Shown: positions 11,940-25,100, numbered from the stretch's first letter. The stretch: DNA of 64,000 bases from Owenia fusiformis (GCA_903813345.2 CAIIXF020000012.1:32434501-32498500); one strand, 5' to 3'. Notes: generated by a model from the letters alone, not told the origin. Made by a program: numbers and translations.

Positions 11940-11946
11940 TATAAAC
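11940..11946 (+). promoter_or_regulatory. Candidate TATA box of the DsbA-like gene
   Basis: CAATATAAACAAACG lies about 70 bases before the start codon, a position that would give a leader of about 40 bases. Sequence match only. Confidence 0.35.
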
Positions 11947-12012
11947 AAACGAGAGGTAGAAACGTAGCAATACATTTTAATTCTGACAGTAAACCCGAAG
12001 ACAATATACATC

Positions 12013-15000
12013 ATGTATGGGATTCTGATAGCTTTATTTGTTATTAATGGCGTTGCAACTCAAGCGATCGTGCCGAAAATGCCACCAGGGTTTGTCTACC
12101 GCGTGAATGGTACCTCCGACAGCGCAAACGTTGAGGTGGATTTCTTCATAGATCTGATGTGCCCAGATTCAAAAGCCGCTTGGCCCGTGTTAACGACAGT
12201 GGCGGCATCTTACGGTTCCCTTCTAAGGCTGAATGTGCATTCGTTTCCATTGCCGTACCATAGGGTAACATGGCTAAGTAATAAGGTATGAAATATAAGG
12301 TCACTGTGGCTAGTCGATCAATGTGGATGCAGTCATGTATATGCAATGTTTCGTGGGTTCTTGCGTACATTATAGTGAATGGGGTCGTTGAAAAATTATG
12401 ACAGAAAATCGAGGTAAGTGATCTCAGAGTTTCTACTTAACATATTGACTTGAAATCTTGCATACATATTCAATATACATAGTATGACAATGTGTGAAAA
12501 TTTCAGCTAGCATATTCCTGTTATAGGGAAGATATTTGAACAACATTTTGTAAACGTCAACATATATGTATCAGATGGATTCAACTATGTATCATTTGGA
12601 TTCAGAACGGTAACAAATGGATGCTATAATAAATTATGCTTTTATCATGATGATTTATTTACAGATGGACAACTGGCCAGATTTTCTTTGTATCCATTGT
12701 TCGGATAAACATTCCTTATTCAGTGAAGTAATTAGCCACACCATTACAATACACCCTCATGAATAATTGAAAATTAATAGACTTTATATAGACCCCTCAA
12801 CTGGAAAATGCCAATACAGAAGGAAAAACTATGGTTTCATCCCTAATACTGTTAATTTGAAAAACGGGTCCATAACATGTAATGATGACAATGAAGATGT
12901 TGAAATTAGGTACGCCAATCAAGTGAATTCAGAGCCCAAGAACCATCAACCCACTGAAATACCCACAGATCAAGTTTCAGAGCCATTAACATTCCTTGAA
13001 AGTGACAATGAGCAGCCAACAGATGGACCATCTGTAAATCTTGGTGATTTTGTCAGCTCAGCTGAAAGAACCTACAGATTCCTTGAAACAAATGACCCAA
13101 ATTCAAGAATTATATCATCTATCTACAATTTTTTGAAATCGTGGTAAGTGGAATCTTTCCAATTACCAATATAGGATTATTATTGTTTTTGGACACTGTG
13201 GACTATTTCACCGCTCCATGTGCCAAACAAGTAAGATACAGAAAGGAAACTAAATACTTTTGGTTCATGGGCTTTCGTCTGTTTCATGGGAAGTTTCTGA
13301 GGTAAGACTTCATTCATTTTTACTTTTAATTCTTATGATAATAAAATATAACTAGACTTTGGAAATTGAACAAGTTCAATTTCAGACTCCAGATCTAGAC
13401 TTTTTTAAGCCCAGTCATCCAGAATAAGCCGAGTCATCCAGAATAAGCCGAGTCATCCAGAATAAGCCGAGTCATCCAGAATAAACTGAGTCATCCAGAA
13501 AAAGATGGATGGATGGATGGATGAAATAGGAAGGAGGGATAGGATAGAATAGGAAGGAACGATAGGATAGAATAGGAAAGGATGAGATAGAATAGAATAG
13601 AATAGCAAGGAATGATAGAATAGGAAGGAAAGGATAGGAAGGATAGATAAGAAGGATAGGATAGGATAACATGGGATAGGATAGGAAGGATAGGATAGAG
13701 TAGGAAAGAAGGATAGGATAGAATAGGAAGGAAAAGATATGAAGGAAAGATAGATAGAAGGAAGGATAAGATAGGAAGGATGGATGGAAGGATGGATGGA
13801 TTTTTCAACATTTTCTTCACTTCTCTTGACTTTCTATCAGGATACCATAAGATCGATTTTTCTCGAAATTTCAAAACGCCATAACGTAAGTCGGATCGAA
13901 ATTTGGTTTGCAGATTCAGATCCCTTAGAAAATTCTATCCTTAATTCATAACTTATACGTTAAATTTAGAGAAGTTTTTATTTTGACCTACTTTTCAGAC
14001 AACATATCTCAAAAGTGGGTCAAAATATTTTCTGACAGCAAAAAGCTAACACTATAAGCACACTCTTGGCTACGTATATACCAAATTTCGAAGAATATAA
14101 TTAAAGTGTAGTGTCAGAATCGAAAAAATGAGGAAAAGCTTTGAATTTGACCTAGATTTTGACCTAGGCCCTGGACTGGACTTGGACCTAGACTTGACTT
14201 GGACCTAGACAAACACTGGACTTGGACCTGGACTGGACCTTGACTTGAACCTGGAAATGGACTGGAAAGGTATTTTTTCAAATGATCAGATCGATTTTTT
14301 CTCGAAATTTCAAAGCGCCATAACTTCCGAACCGGAAGTCGGATTGAAATTTGGTTTGCAGATTTGGATTCCTGAGAAAATTCTATCCTTAATTCATAAC
14401 TCATACGTTGAATTTGGAGAACTTTTTATTTTGACCTACTTTTCGGTCGCCATAAAGTGGGTCAAAATACTTTCTGACGGCAAAAGGCTAACACTATAAG
14501 CACAATCTTGGCTACATGTATACACCATTTCGAAGAATATAATTAAAGTGTAGTGTCAGAATCGCAAAAATAAGGAAAAGCTTTGAATTTGACCTAGATT
14601 TTGACCTAGGCATTTTGGTGTCCAAATTTGGTTTGCAGATTTGGATTCCTGAGAAAATTCTATCCTTAATTCATAACTCATACGTTGAATTTGGAGAACT
14701 TTTTATTTTGACCTACTTTTCGGTCGCCATATCTCAAAAGTGGGTCAAAATACTTTCTGACGGCAAAAGGCTAACACTATAAGCACACTCTTGGCTACAT
14801 GTATACACCTTTTCGAAGAATATAATTAAAATGTAGTGTCAGAATCGCAAAAATAAGGAAAAGCTTTGAATTTGACCTAGATTTTGACCTAGGCATTTTG
14901 GTGTCCAAATTTTGAAGCTAGAAGGCTTTTGAGGTTCCATTCTTTTAAAAGCTTTCATTGTATTTAGCTGAACTCAGTCTATATTTCGTATTTTTCACTT

Positions 15001-18000
15001 TTTTCCCATTGACTTAACATGGGCACCAAATTTAGCGATTTTTGAGCTTTCAAAACACAATAACTTCCGAACCGGAAGTCCGATCCATATTTGGTTTGCA
15101 GATTCGGATTCCTGAGATCATTCTACACTTATTTCATAACTCATATGTTGAATTTGGAGAATTTTTTGTTCTGACCTACTTTCCGGACACCATATCTCAA
15201 AATCGGTAACAGTAATCAAAAATCTGATGGCATATTTATGAAAAAGCTGTTTCTAAGCTACATGATGAAAAAAAGACAAAGTTGTTTCGATAAATAACGA
15301 CGAAGATAATAGACAGATTTAAGATTTGACCTAGTTCTTGACCTTTGACCTAGATAAAAAATTGACCCAATTTCCGAGAAACTAGATACTGGACCTAAAT
15401 TGACCATGTACAGGACTTGACTCAATGTCTTCTAGTTAAGGAGAAAACGTGTGTAGAAGAATAAAGAAGAAGAAGAATACTGACAAAAGCTATAGACTCC
15501 AGATTTACATCTGGAGTCTAATAAAAATGGTCCTGATCAACACAGGCTTCGCTATAAGTATTGCAGTAGCACATTGGTGGAGGACGCCATGGTTCTTTAC
15601 TTTGCGTTTTTAGTGCGCTTTTGCTATTGAAAAGGTTGCCGCATTCATCGCACATGTGGCGTGTTGGGGCAGTTTCCTCCACTGGCTGTACGACAACCAG
15701 ATCCATCTACAAAATAGTTGTGATATATATTGAAAATAAAATCAAGATGTCCATCATCTTGAGTAAACATCAGATTATCGTCGGGCGTCAAATATTCACC
15801 ATATACTACTGTAAAATTATATTATTGTTGAATTCTTGTCCCAACTCAAGTTTATATGTAACCATATTTGTTTCTTCCTGATGTATCCAATGAGAGCGTT
15901 TAAGAAATATATGTAAAATATTAAAAATACACACATTCGAAATGATTCAATTAAAACCAATTAGAACGTCTACTAATCCACATGATACATCATAATTAAA
16001 TTGCTTTTTTAAAGTGGATATTTTATACCATAACCCCAAAAATATTATAAAATGCGTTGTATTTGTATTTTACTTCACACAGACATATTTGTGTTCGTGA
16101 AATAATTATATTACTTGAATGTTTTATTCCCCATTATAAGGTAAACCTATGGCAATTATACATGCCTTCTCACAGCTATGAGCGAGGTGATAAAACTGGT
16201 CGAGTGAACTCGTTTGAGTTATCTATTCGCTGTAAAAGTATCAGAGAATGTGTGTTTATAGCGTTGCTTTGGTTTGGTAAATCAATGAAGTATGATATAC
16301 ACGGATGAGTAAATGTAGATTATTTAAACAAAAGTGCAAATTTCTTCCATTGAAAAGTACAGAGGCGGGTACTCACGAAACATTACATGTGCCTGACTGC
16401 ATCCACATAGATCGACTAGCCACAGTGTAAGGTATGAAATGTTAAACGAAACGTGTCATCTTGATTTATCTGATCTAGGTACGTCTGAAAGTGTAACAGT
16501 ATGTTATTGTATGACAATATAGGGGCAAAGAAAAGCCTTGCTAACCATTATGACAAATACGAGGGATAAGCATAATTTTTTTAATATCCCTTTCGATTAT
16601 TTCATTTTTCAATTTCTGATATACATATAATAGATATTTCATATCCATCGTCACAGTGAACTAGAAAATGTTTTCAAATATTTCAGGGATCATTTCTCCA
16701 ACCCGGAGTACCTCCTTCAAACACACCAAAATCTCATACAACTGTCAACTGGTTTTGCTTCAAATGGATCGCCAAGATATTTGAGGTTCAAGAAAAATTC
16801 TATAATGAGCCTAGTTTTATGAAATCAGATTCTGAAATAATCGGGTATGTATTTTCTATAGTAAGGCTGCTACATTTTCTATTCTCATTTGTTAACATAT
16901 CACGTGTACTTATCTCTCTCAGCCGTTATTGGTTGTTGCACCTCACGTGATGTGCAATCCTGTCAGCCATTGGTTTGATATGTCATGTGACCCTATGTCT
17001 GTCTGTTTGGATTGGTCTACAATGACATTATTAAAGTAAAATATGCACAAAGCAAGTTTATTCCCCCCCCCCCTGGGCAAAGAAGAGCTGGTCAGTGATT
17101 TATTGAGATTAACTTTTTATATTCAGCATGCATATTGAATTTATAACTTTGACTGATTATTTCTCTGATTGGGGTCGGAAGCCGGCAAGTTCATTTTATG
17201 TAATTTGACCTTTGTGCTTTATGGGTTTTGACCAAATGCTGATTATAAATTATATGCGATCTCAGACTAAACCTCTCCTATGCCACTTCTCTAGCCTCAG
17301 CTACTTGCAATAAAATATTCTTAACTACCAGAACCTGAGGCTCGGGAATAAAAAGTAATGAAAATGAGTTTCTTGTGCTCATCCGCCATTTGCTCATCTT
17401 TTACAGCCTTCTACGTGTGTAAGTATTACACATACTTATACGTATATAGTCTTGCTTTATTAGGGAGGTTAAGATTAGCGTAAAGATATACGTGTACCTA
17501 TCCCTATCCGTATGTTTGTTATGGATGCGTATAGGTAATGCGTATTGCAAAATGAGTTAACGTAAAATCCTACGAAACCGTATGCTACAATTTATGATAA
17601 AAATGACATCCTAATTATATAGAATGAAAACCATGCGATGGCTTATATGGCATATACCTGTACATGTCACTTCAAAAAACTGTTATATACTTCAGAGAGA
17701 GTGTGGTGTAGCTACTGTAGTGGGGAGGGGTGGTGCTTGTGGGCCCGCTAATGGGGCAGTGACTTAAGGAGAAATGTTAAATTTCATGTCTAGCATGATC
17801 CAGCAATGAGAGTGACCAAATAGTAAAATTAAAACAATTAAAACCACGAGAAAATGGATGATTTAATACATTTTCAATAAGCAAACTGGTGATCATGAAG
17901 AATGTGTAAATTCAACAATTTCATACATCACCACATGGCATCGTTTATCGCATCAATGAATGTGTTCGTACCACTTAATTTCTATGCAGATCGAATGAGA

Positions 18001-19214
18001 AATGTTTGTTGTTACTATTTTAAAGTTTAATGAATGATATTTTATCTACAAATGACATAATTTGTTGGATAAAAACATACGTATTCGAATTACCTATTAG
18101 GCTAGAGGGAACTTGGACAAAAGGCCCTAAAATCAAAAGTTTATTGTACACTCTCCACAACGACATGTGTTTGGTACCAAATGAAAGCTAAGGTCCCATG
18201 TTTTCATGATTCACTTGTCCTAATATCAAATTGTGGTATAGCTTTTGTCTAAAACGCCTGTTTCCATAGTAACCACAAAGTTTATATCTTCGCCCATTTA
18301 TAGGTAATTGCGTATCGCAAACCCTGGAACTTAGGTAAAATACCGCTTAGTGTAATAACAAACTACGTATAGGTATAGGTAAATGAGTTATTTACGCTAA
18401 TCTTAAACTCCCTATTTACATATACACTGCGCATTACTAACTCAGTAACCAGTGGGCTTTTAAAACACTTTATAACGTGTTCCCCAGCCTCAGACAAGAC
18501 CAGGTAAATGTGCGTCATCAGCAAATATTATAAGCTTTAGAAGAGAAGTTGCTTTCACAAAGCTTATGTAACTAAAAATAACTTGCAAACTTAAACATGC
18601 TTTTACAGTTTATCTTATGGGGTAAAGGCTTGTCACACATTTTGAGGAGAGTGTACATGGTACTGAGCATGCGTACTTCTTTATTTCAGTGAGTTGTCAC
18701 AGGTGGCGGCATCTTTAGGAGTGAGTGCCGATTGGGTCACTAGATCTCTACACTCGGACGATACCCTAGAAAACAACGCACGTGTTGCTTGGAAGTATGG
18801 CTGTTCACGTAAGTATAGTATAATACTATTGTATGCCTTTGGCTAGATTGGCAAAAAGAGATAAGAAATGTGTATTATTTGAATAAATCATGTGTTTCAT
18901 TAGCCGTCACCGAAAATAATATTTCCCATATAATAGGAAAATAGTTCGCATGATTTACTTTGTCCTGTATCCCATTCCTATGTCCTGTGTGTAGGAGGGT
19001 GTCATATAATATTAATTTTTAAGTTGGACCTGTAAAAATCTTCCAAAACCTATATTGCAACAACCAATCAAATATACCATTCCATTCTAAGCTTTTATTT
19101 GAAGGTGGAGTTGCCGGGACGCCTACATTCTTTGTCAATGGAGTGTTTGTCGATGCTGCTAGTTGGGACGAAGGGAAATGGCATAGCTTCATCGATGAAC
19201 TCTTAAAACTTTGA
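12013..19214 (+). CDS. Secreted DsbA-like thioredoxin-fold protein, four exons
   Basis: Exons 12013-12285, 16687-16844, 18690-18808 and 19105-19214 join with matching phases 0, 2 and 1 to give 219 residues. A signal peptide (residues 1-18) precedes the mature chain. The thioredoxin-fold core has FFIDLMCPDSKAAWP around residue 50, a central helical insert with VQEKFYNEP, and the C-terminal GVAGTPTFFVNG with the TP that should be cis. Only the first cysteine of the usual CxxC is present (C50, then P-D-S), so it should not work as a normal disulphide oxidase. It may act by mixed disulphide or as a non-redox binding protein. The long first intron (4.4 kb) is almost entirely a transposable element. 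DsbA/GST-kappa superfamily membership is by motif. Confidence 0.8.
12767..13147 (+). CDS. Unrecognised open frame inside the 4.1-kb element
   Basis: About 126 codons with no ATG at the front, ending at a good donor (GTAAGTGG at 13146), so it reads as an internal exon or a decayed gene fragment. It starts with RLYIDPSTGKCQYRRKNYGF and then turns polar, with many Pro, Thr, Glu and Asn. A second coding-like piece, with FTAPCAKQVRYRKETKYFWF, follows near 13203-13303 and also ends at a donor-like GTAAGA. Probably part of the element's own gene. No family recognised. Confidence 0.35.
   Translation: MKINRLYIDPSTGKCQYRRKNYGFIPNTVNLKNGSITCNDDNEDVEIRYANQVNSEPKNHQPTEIPTDQVSEPLTFLESDNEQPTDGPSVNLGDFVSSAERTYRFLETNDPNSRIISSIYNFLKSW
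13398..13500 (+). repeat. 22-bp tandem repeat, about five copies
   Basis: CCGAGTCATCCAGAATAAG recurs every 22 bases, nearly identical between copies. Confidence 0.9.
13501..13800 (+). repeat. GGAT/GGATA/GAATA simple-sequence tract
   Basis: Purine-rich mix of GGATGGAT, AGGATAGAATAGGAAGG and related words over 300 bases. The long frames on the other strand are low-complexity artefacts. Confidence 0.9.
13850..15380 (+). repeat. Satellite with TTTGACCTA motifs, about 300-430 bp units
   Basis: At least four diverged copies share TTTCTCGAAATTTC, CATAACTTCCGAACCGG, TTCATAACTCATACGTTG, GTGTAGTGTCAGAATCG and GAATTTGACCTAGATTTTGA. The same family appears at 59390-60002 and 62770-63370, where the GTGTAGTGTCAG core is again found. 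Confidence 0.85.
15494..15519. other. Perfect 11-bp stem hairpin
   Basis: AGACTCCAGAT and ATCTGGAGTCT flank a 4-base loop. It lies at the stop codon of the minus-strand zinc-finger-like frame. Confidence 0.6.
15518..15706 (-). CDS. Zinc-finger-like terminal exon or fragment
   Basis: 62 codons. The first ATG follows directly on an acceptor-like TTTGTAG, so this is either a terminal exon or a complete tiny frame. It carries CDECGNLFNSKSALKT, which starts like a C2H2 finger, but the expected first histidine is a glutamine and the second is absent. It then has a Pro/Cys-rich end (PPPMCYCNTYSEAC). It lies within the 4.1-kb element, antisense to the host gene. It may be a captured or decayed zinc-finger exon; function is not inferred. 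Confidence 0.35.
   Translation of the reverse strand: MDLVVVQPVEETAPTRHMCDECGNLFNSKSALKTQSKEPWRPPPMCYCNTYSEACVDQDHFY
17461..18414. mobile_element. 954-bp TIR element in intron 2 of the DsbA-like gene
   Basis: TAGGGAGGTTAAGATTAGCG at the left end matches the reverse complement of the right end for about 24 bases (TAGGGAGTTTAAGATTAGCG). Internal ACGTATAGGTATAGG-like words repeat. No open frame, so non-autonomous. TA at each edge could be the target duplication. Confidence 0.7.
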
Positions 19215-19358
19215 ATAACAGCACAAAGAGCTTATATATTTGTCCGTTTTGCATTGTACTCCGGGCAGTTACCTTTGAATCTTGTTATACAGTATGCGTG
19301 TATCGTATAGACTCTGGTTATATCTCTCATTTAAACGATTTGCCAAGGTGCTATAGAA

Positions 19359-19364
19359 TAAATT
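19359..19364 (+). other. Candidate polyadenylation signal of the DsbA-like gene
   Basis: AATAAA lies 145 bases past the stop codon; a second AATAAA is at about 19474. Confidence 0.4.
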
Positions 19365-19479
19365 ATATATTTGGTGATATTCTTCAACATAGACCATACA
19401 CATTTAATTACATAAGTTATGCATTATTTGATGAATTGATGACCTAGTTAAGAAATTAAAAAAACTACTACAAAATAAA

Positions 19480-20139
19480 CAAAAAATACATTTCATATCC
19501 TTTATTTTTATATGTGAACGCTATGCCTAAGGTATGATCAGTTTTTCATCTATACGTTTTAAATCTAAGGTTTCTTTCATATGCAGTATGTACCTATGAA
19601 GAATAGTCTTTTTTCGGTTAAATCTCGATCAAATGTCCTGCAAGTATCCAATTTCCTCTTGTTGCTAACATAAATATTGTTATGGTTTGTATGCAAATAC
19701 TGATGTCGTCATTTCAAACTATCGTGTCATATATTGTAACAACAGAATTGAATAGTGTTATCAAAATGATATGAAACTATAAATATATGATTATTGTATC
19801 GAATACAATTTTTGCTTTTTCTTAATATGGATGTTGATCTGTCAAAATGAAAATATGAGTAAAAATGTAAAAGACAGTTTGTATTTATCATGACTTATTG
19901 AACTTTGAGGAGAGGGGACATACCGTATTGAATTTCCACTCAGTGTAATTGGTCTTTGAAATGTAGTGGACATCGTAGTACGTGACAAGTTAATAAACAT
20001 GGACACTCATCTTCATTTGAAAGCATATAAAGCACGTTGATGTGTATATATGTTTGTGTTGTTCCCTGTGTTATTAAAATAGTTCGAAAATTTATGTCTT
20101 TGATGATTTGATCAATATACAATAGTCATCTGTATTATG
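19480..20139. other. No gene seen
   Basis: AT-rich intergenic DNA without notable repeats or coding frames. Confidence 0.4.
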
Positions 20140-20140
20140 T

Positions 20141-20398
20141 TACACTCCCCTCCAGAAGTTTGACAACTGCAATTAAGTCTTCATTTGATAGCAAGTTAAG
20201 GCCTGTTAAAATTTGAATCTGTTTGTTTTGTTCCTTTTTTACGATAGTTTGGAAATGTATAAAAAAAATTGTGAGATTTTTCTAATCGCCAAACATAAAC
20301 AGGCTTCAGACACACGATCCAGAATGAAACTTCCGGTTTCCAAACTTATTTAGAGGGGTGTACTTAGAAACAGGGAAGGTTGCCAAACTTATGGTAGG
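20141..20398. mobile_element. Tc1-type MITE, about 255 bp
   Basis: The left end ACACTCCCCTCCAGAAGTTTG pairs with the right end CCAAACTTATGGTAGGG. The ends resemble Tc1/mariner superfamily termini. No transposase. Relatives are at 5341, 24396, 31352, 32333 and 36756. Confidence 0.65.
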
Positions 20399-20399
20399 G

Positions 20400-21687
20400 T
20401 ATTTAACAACCTATAGCTGAGACTCCACGCGATAAAGTATTTTCAAATCTCGTTTCTTTTCTTATATCCCTCATTTTAGCTTTATTCATTGTCTTATTCA
20501 TATTGGAATGTAGAAATAAGTGCTAATAAGGTTTTCTAAAGTTAACTAATGCATACAATACACCACGTAAACAACATGGTGCACATGTTTTAACTAATGT
20601 CATGAAAGTTGAAAATAAGTTTTTTATGCAATTACACACCGTCAGAAACAAAATAGTATATTGGCAAAATGTTTGCCAATGAGTTCAGATGATAAATCAA
20701 ACACAGGATTGATTACGTGATGCTTTAAAAATCAAGTTTATTAAAATGATGACAAATTGTGGCTATCGATTAGAGTTGGTTAAATAATGAAGCAGGGTGT
20801 TATAATAACGAATTACCCCAAAATTAAGCCAATTAGTATTCTCACATTCTTATGGAAATATTTAAAAAAATATTATAGAATATACATAGTACAAATTGAT
20901 AGAATTATAGGACATAACCAATTTTTGTGAAAGTGCGGAACTAATTTATTTGGAGTTCTAAATAACACTTGTAAAAATGTCGAAAATATTTTCGTATAAT
21001 ATCAAAATTCAAAATCAGTATATCACGTATTGAATTATTCATCCGTATATCACGTATACAATGAGAACAAACTATTCCAAATATGAAACGGAATATTTTA
21101 AAAAGCGGTGGGCTCGCATCCAGATTAATTTGTAAAATGAGATGATCATACGATCATGACGCGCAGGCATCATCCGCCACCTCAAAAGACACCAATCATT
21201 TTTATTTTTCCTATAAAAATAATGTTAATTCACAGATATCTAGACATGACATACTGTATCCATTCAATCAAAACAAAAAACTCGATCCAATGCACATTCT
21301 ATATTTTTCAATAGATGAATGGCATTTCATGGTATACGTAGACGAAGGTACTGTATACGACGAAAGGTATACGTAGAAACGTAAGTGGACTGGACTCAAC
21401 CAGTGTTTAAATGCCGACGAAAATATGATACAAAGAAAATTCTAAAATGTGTGGTTATTATAGTACAACGAAGAAGTATTGTATATGTAAATGTGACTGA
21501 TTTCAATTCTTTTATGAATAAAAAAGTAATAAAATGTGAACTTCCAGTTAAAACTTTATTATCTTTTTGAGTAAAGTAGCAAAAACCTTCATTATTCAAT
21601 ATTACTCCTAGACCATCGGATCTCGTGCCGTATCCGATGGCAGAGTAGCTTATCTTATGTATCGCCCTAACTATGGATAAACCATGA
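20400..21687. other. No gene seen
   Basis: AT-rich; short frames lack splice context or motifs. Confidence 0.4.
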
Positions 21688-21889
21688 TACAGGGTGACCC
21701 CAAACACTAAAATTTTGGAAAAACATCTCAATTATTATGGCATCCTCGTATTGTAAGATTTTTGTACGACTATGACAGAGATGGAATAATGAGATGCTTT
21801 ATTGGATGCTCTATGCACAAAAGAAAATTCAGGAAGATCCAAGGAGGGTTATTCCAAAATTAGTGGGGTGCATTTTGGGTCACCCTGTA
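21688..21889. mobile_element. 202-bp MITE with TACAGGGTGACCC ends
   Basis: TACAGGGTGACCCCAAA at the left and TTTGGGTCACCCTGTA at the right are inverted copies, and a second matching block (AAATTTTGGAA against TTCCAAAATTAG) lies just inside. No coding capacity. Confidence 0.75.
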
Positions 21890-22188
21890 TTACATGCATT
21901 CAAAATAAGAAGTCATTTTTACAGGTATGCATATCAAAACGAAATTTGGATGATATCGCCTTGAGGCATTTTTTCACATTTCACAAAAAGTCACTCGTAA
22001 ATGTTAATTGGGTCGTATCGGCCACCATGAATCACTCGCACATTTTGTCAATATATTGAATGCCACTCAAATTGTCAACCAATACACCCTTGGTATATGT
22101 GTAGCTGAAGCATAAATTAAGCCTAGAATGTTTTCATCATGATCAACATTAACAAAAAGTACAAGAGTATTAGTATTTAGCTATCAGA

Positions 22189-25100
22189 TTAGTAAGACTC
22201 AGCATCAAGCCATTGAATTCTCTTGAGTGGTAAACTTTCATCCTTCATGCCTTGTCTTTTTAGAAGTGCATTTTTGAAACTGTTTTGCGATTTTTTGTTT
22301 TGTAGATAATTTAGAATAACTTTCCAAATGCTCGAATCTCTACTGAGGGATTTCGTCACTGCACTTGGATCAATGCTAAAATCAGACACTGCCCTAGTGT
22401 CATATTGTTTGAATATATCGTTCAAGTCCGAAAGCACTATTTTCTCTGGCGTAGGAATATTGATATCATCGGTGCGCTGACTGCGTTTCCACATTCCAGT
22501 GTCGCCGACGCCGTTACAAGCTGCGTATCTCTTGAAGTTTTTCTCTAGGGCATGGTATGCGCCTTTGTCCACCTGCTTCAGTACATTTAACAAAAGTCGA
22601 ACACTCCTGCCTGGAAATGGACACAAAAAGTCAAGAGAAGGAGAATCTAAACTTACGTTTAGTATTCAGAATAAGACTGAAGGAGCATTAAGGCAAAAAA
22701 ATAGTGTCGAAACTGTATAGTTATAGTGCTGCTTTTCCCCTCTATTGGTGATGCATTATTCTAGTATTATTTCAGCAACTAAGTTTCGTTAACAACTATT
22801 GTTGCATTTGTTTAGTGTTGATGTTACATTGGCATAGTGTTTGGGTTACAGTTGCTTAGTGTTGATGTTGAAATTGTCTTAAGTTGGTGTTAGATTGGGC
22901 AAGTGTTGGTGCTACTTTTGCTTAGTGTCGTTGTAACATCTTTGCAGTGTTGGTGTTACACAGGGAGATATGATGATTACTCATGACAATTAGTACAAAA
23001 TTGATACTAAATTAGCACTCTGGCAAAAGTGCACTCATGAGCACTCATATAACGAGTGCTAATTTAATACTTATTCATGATATGATATAATTCAATTCAT
23101 TTAGTGCTGAAAAAAATCAATTTTATTAGTACTATTTTATCACTCATGATATGAGTGCCAATTAAGTGCTAAAAAATCAATGAAATTTCTGCTATTTTAT
23201 CACCCACCATACGAGTACACATTTACTACTAAAACATGCAATAAATCAGTACTCATGTCATGAGTGCTCATTTAGTACTAATATTTGCTGAAATGAGTAC
23301 TCAATTAGCGCTAAAATGCCATGAGTACTATTTTAGTACTCGACATATCTCTCTGTGTACTAATGTTTAGTGTTGGTGTTCTATATTGGTCTTTTGTTAA
23401 CAACTGCCGTTACATTTTGTATTGTCAATGTTACATTGGTATAGTGCTGATGTTATATTGTCTAGTGTCGGTGCTACAATTGTCAAGGTTTAATGCTTCA
23501 CCAAAGTTACACATTTTCAGTTGTCTTTGTAGTTGTTACCGATTGTTTAGTGTTTCTGTTATGGTTGTTAATTGTCGGTGTTACAATTGTTTAGAATTCG
23601 AATTACCTCAGCACTTCGATCTACCGCGATAAGAACATTACCTTACCATTAACTAACACGGGTAATGCTTGAATCAAATAATATTTAAGAAATAAACAGA
23701 AATATTCATTTGTATTGAATGCTGGTATATTTTCAATTATCGGGGCTCCGAATGCATTTGATAAATGGTAGTGTAAGTAATGCATACTTTGTTTTTAATA
23801 TTATAAAACTCAAGTCACATTGCCCACGCTCTGTGGTTATGATCAAATGTACTGTAGTGAATGAATAACGAATAAATAAAACGATAATCAAACATAAAAT
23901 ACAGGTGGGGATCATTAGGGAAATGAATTCAGCCCAAGAGCAAACGGTCAGGAAATCAAATGTCATTTCGAAAAGGTAGCTTGAAGATTAATAAAAATGT
24001 TTCGAGCGATGCGCTCAAATCATCAAATTCTCTTTAGCAATTTGATATCACTACGCCTTCCACTCTACGGCTGGTAGATTAATATTTCGGTAGCAATTTG
24101 AATTACTCCGCGGAAAAATGTTCAACTCAAATAGCTAAAAGATACATTTCTCGCTGTCTATTTCACAAAATGTATAAATTTGGATGAGAATCGTTCGATA
24201 TTCCAAAAATACAGTGCCGAAAAGAGAGGGTGGGTGATTTTACCAAAATGTCCTTTTCTGATCGCAGTCTATGAAGATATACTATTAGATATATACCAAC
24301 GTGTGGGGAATCTATGAGCTGAAGAGGAAGATAAAGGCGCAGCACTGCAATGCAAAGGAGAATTCCCAGTGTAAAGACAAACTTAAATTCATGTAGAACC
24401 CCTCCATAAGTATGGAAACAAAACGTCTCATTTGGATTACATGTTAAATGCCATTTTATGTCCTCAAATTTTCAACTGAATGTTTTTCAAGAAAAAAGTA
24501 AAATTAAGACATTAGTACGAACATGCTATCCACCGAGAAGTTCATGTTTCCAATCTTTTGGAGGAGTTTATTTTATATTATTTACCATTTAGCATTGTGG
24601 AAGCTCCTTTTGCTTTGAATAGACCTACAACAGAGGAAACACATGGGTTAGGTACTAACAACTATAGGATTTCAAATGAATATACACTCTCGTTCACATT
24701 TATGGAACACATGCAGTTTTATCTTCATAGCTTTCAAAGGTAATGTCAGGCAATGATTCGTTTTAAGGTTATACTCTTAGCTATGTAGGGTCACATGTTT
24801 AGTCGTTTTTATAAACCAGTTACACCCCAGTCACATTTCCAACGGCGACCTTGCGGTCTATTATTTCTGCGGCCAGTAACATTTCTACGCTCGCCGTGGA
24901 ATTTCTGCGCTCTCATACTTTTGCAGTCACATTTCCCACGGTAGCCGCACGGTGAATTTTAAATTTCTGTTGATAAATAATACTTTATTTACATCGGGAC
25001 AATTTATGAATGTTATTCATAGTGCTAGGATGTAATATCAAATGAAAAGTGATTGTGAAACATTGACAAATAATGATTGAATCTTGCTGAGCCAGTTCAT

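Larger units (their letters stand above)
12302..16427. mobile_element. 4.1-kb TIR element in intron 1 of the DsbA-like gene
   Basis: The left end CACTGTGGCTAGTCGATC and following bases match the reverse complement of the right end for about 80 bases with few changes. TAAGGT flanks both sides exactly (12296-12301 and 16428-16433), a 6-bp target-site duplication. Inside are an open frame at 12767-13147, a run of short satellites, TTGACC-type repeats and a minus-strand zinc-finger-like exon. I do not recognise a transposase. The CACTG/CAGTG termini with 6-bp duplication fit no superfamily I can name with confidence. Confidence 0.8.

Noticed and set aside
13472-13874. Minus-strand Pro/Ser/Leu-rich frames
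   Set aside because: Simple GGATA-type sequence read backwards.
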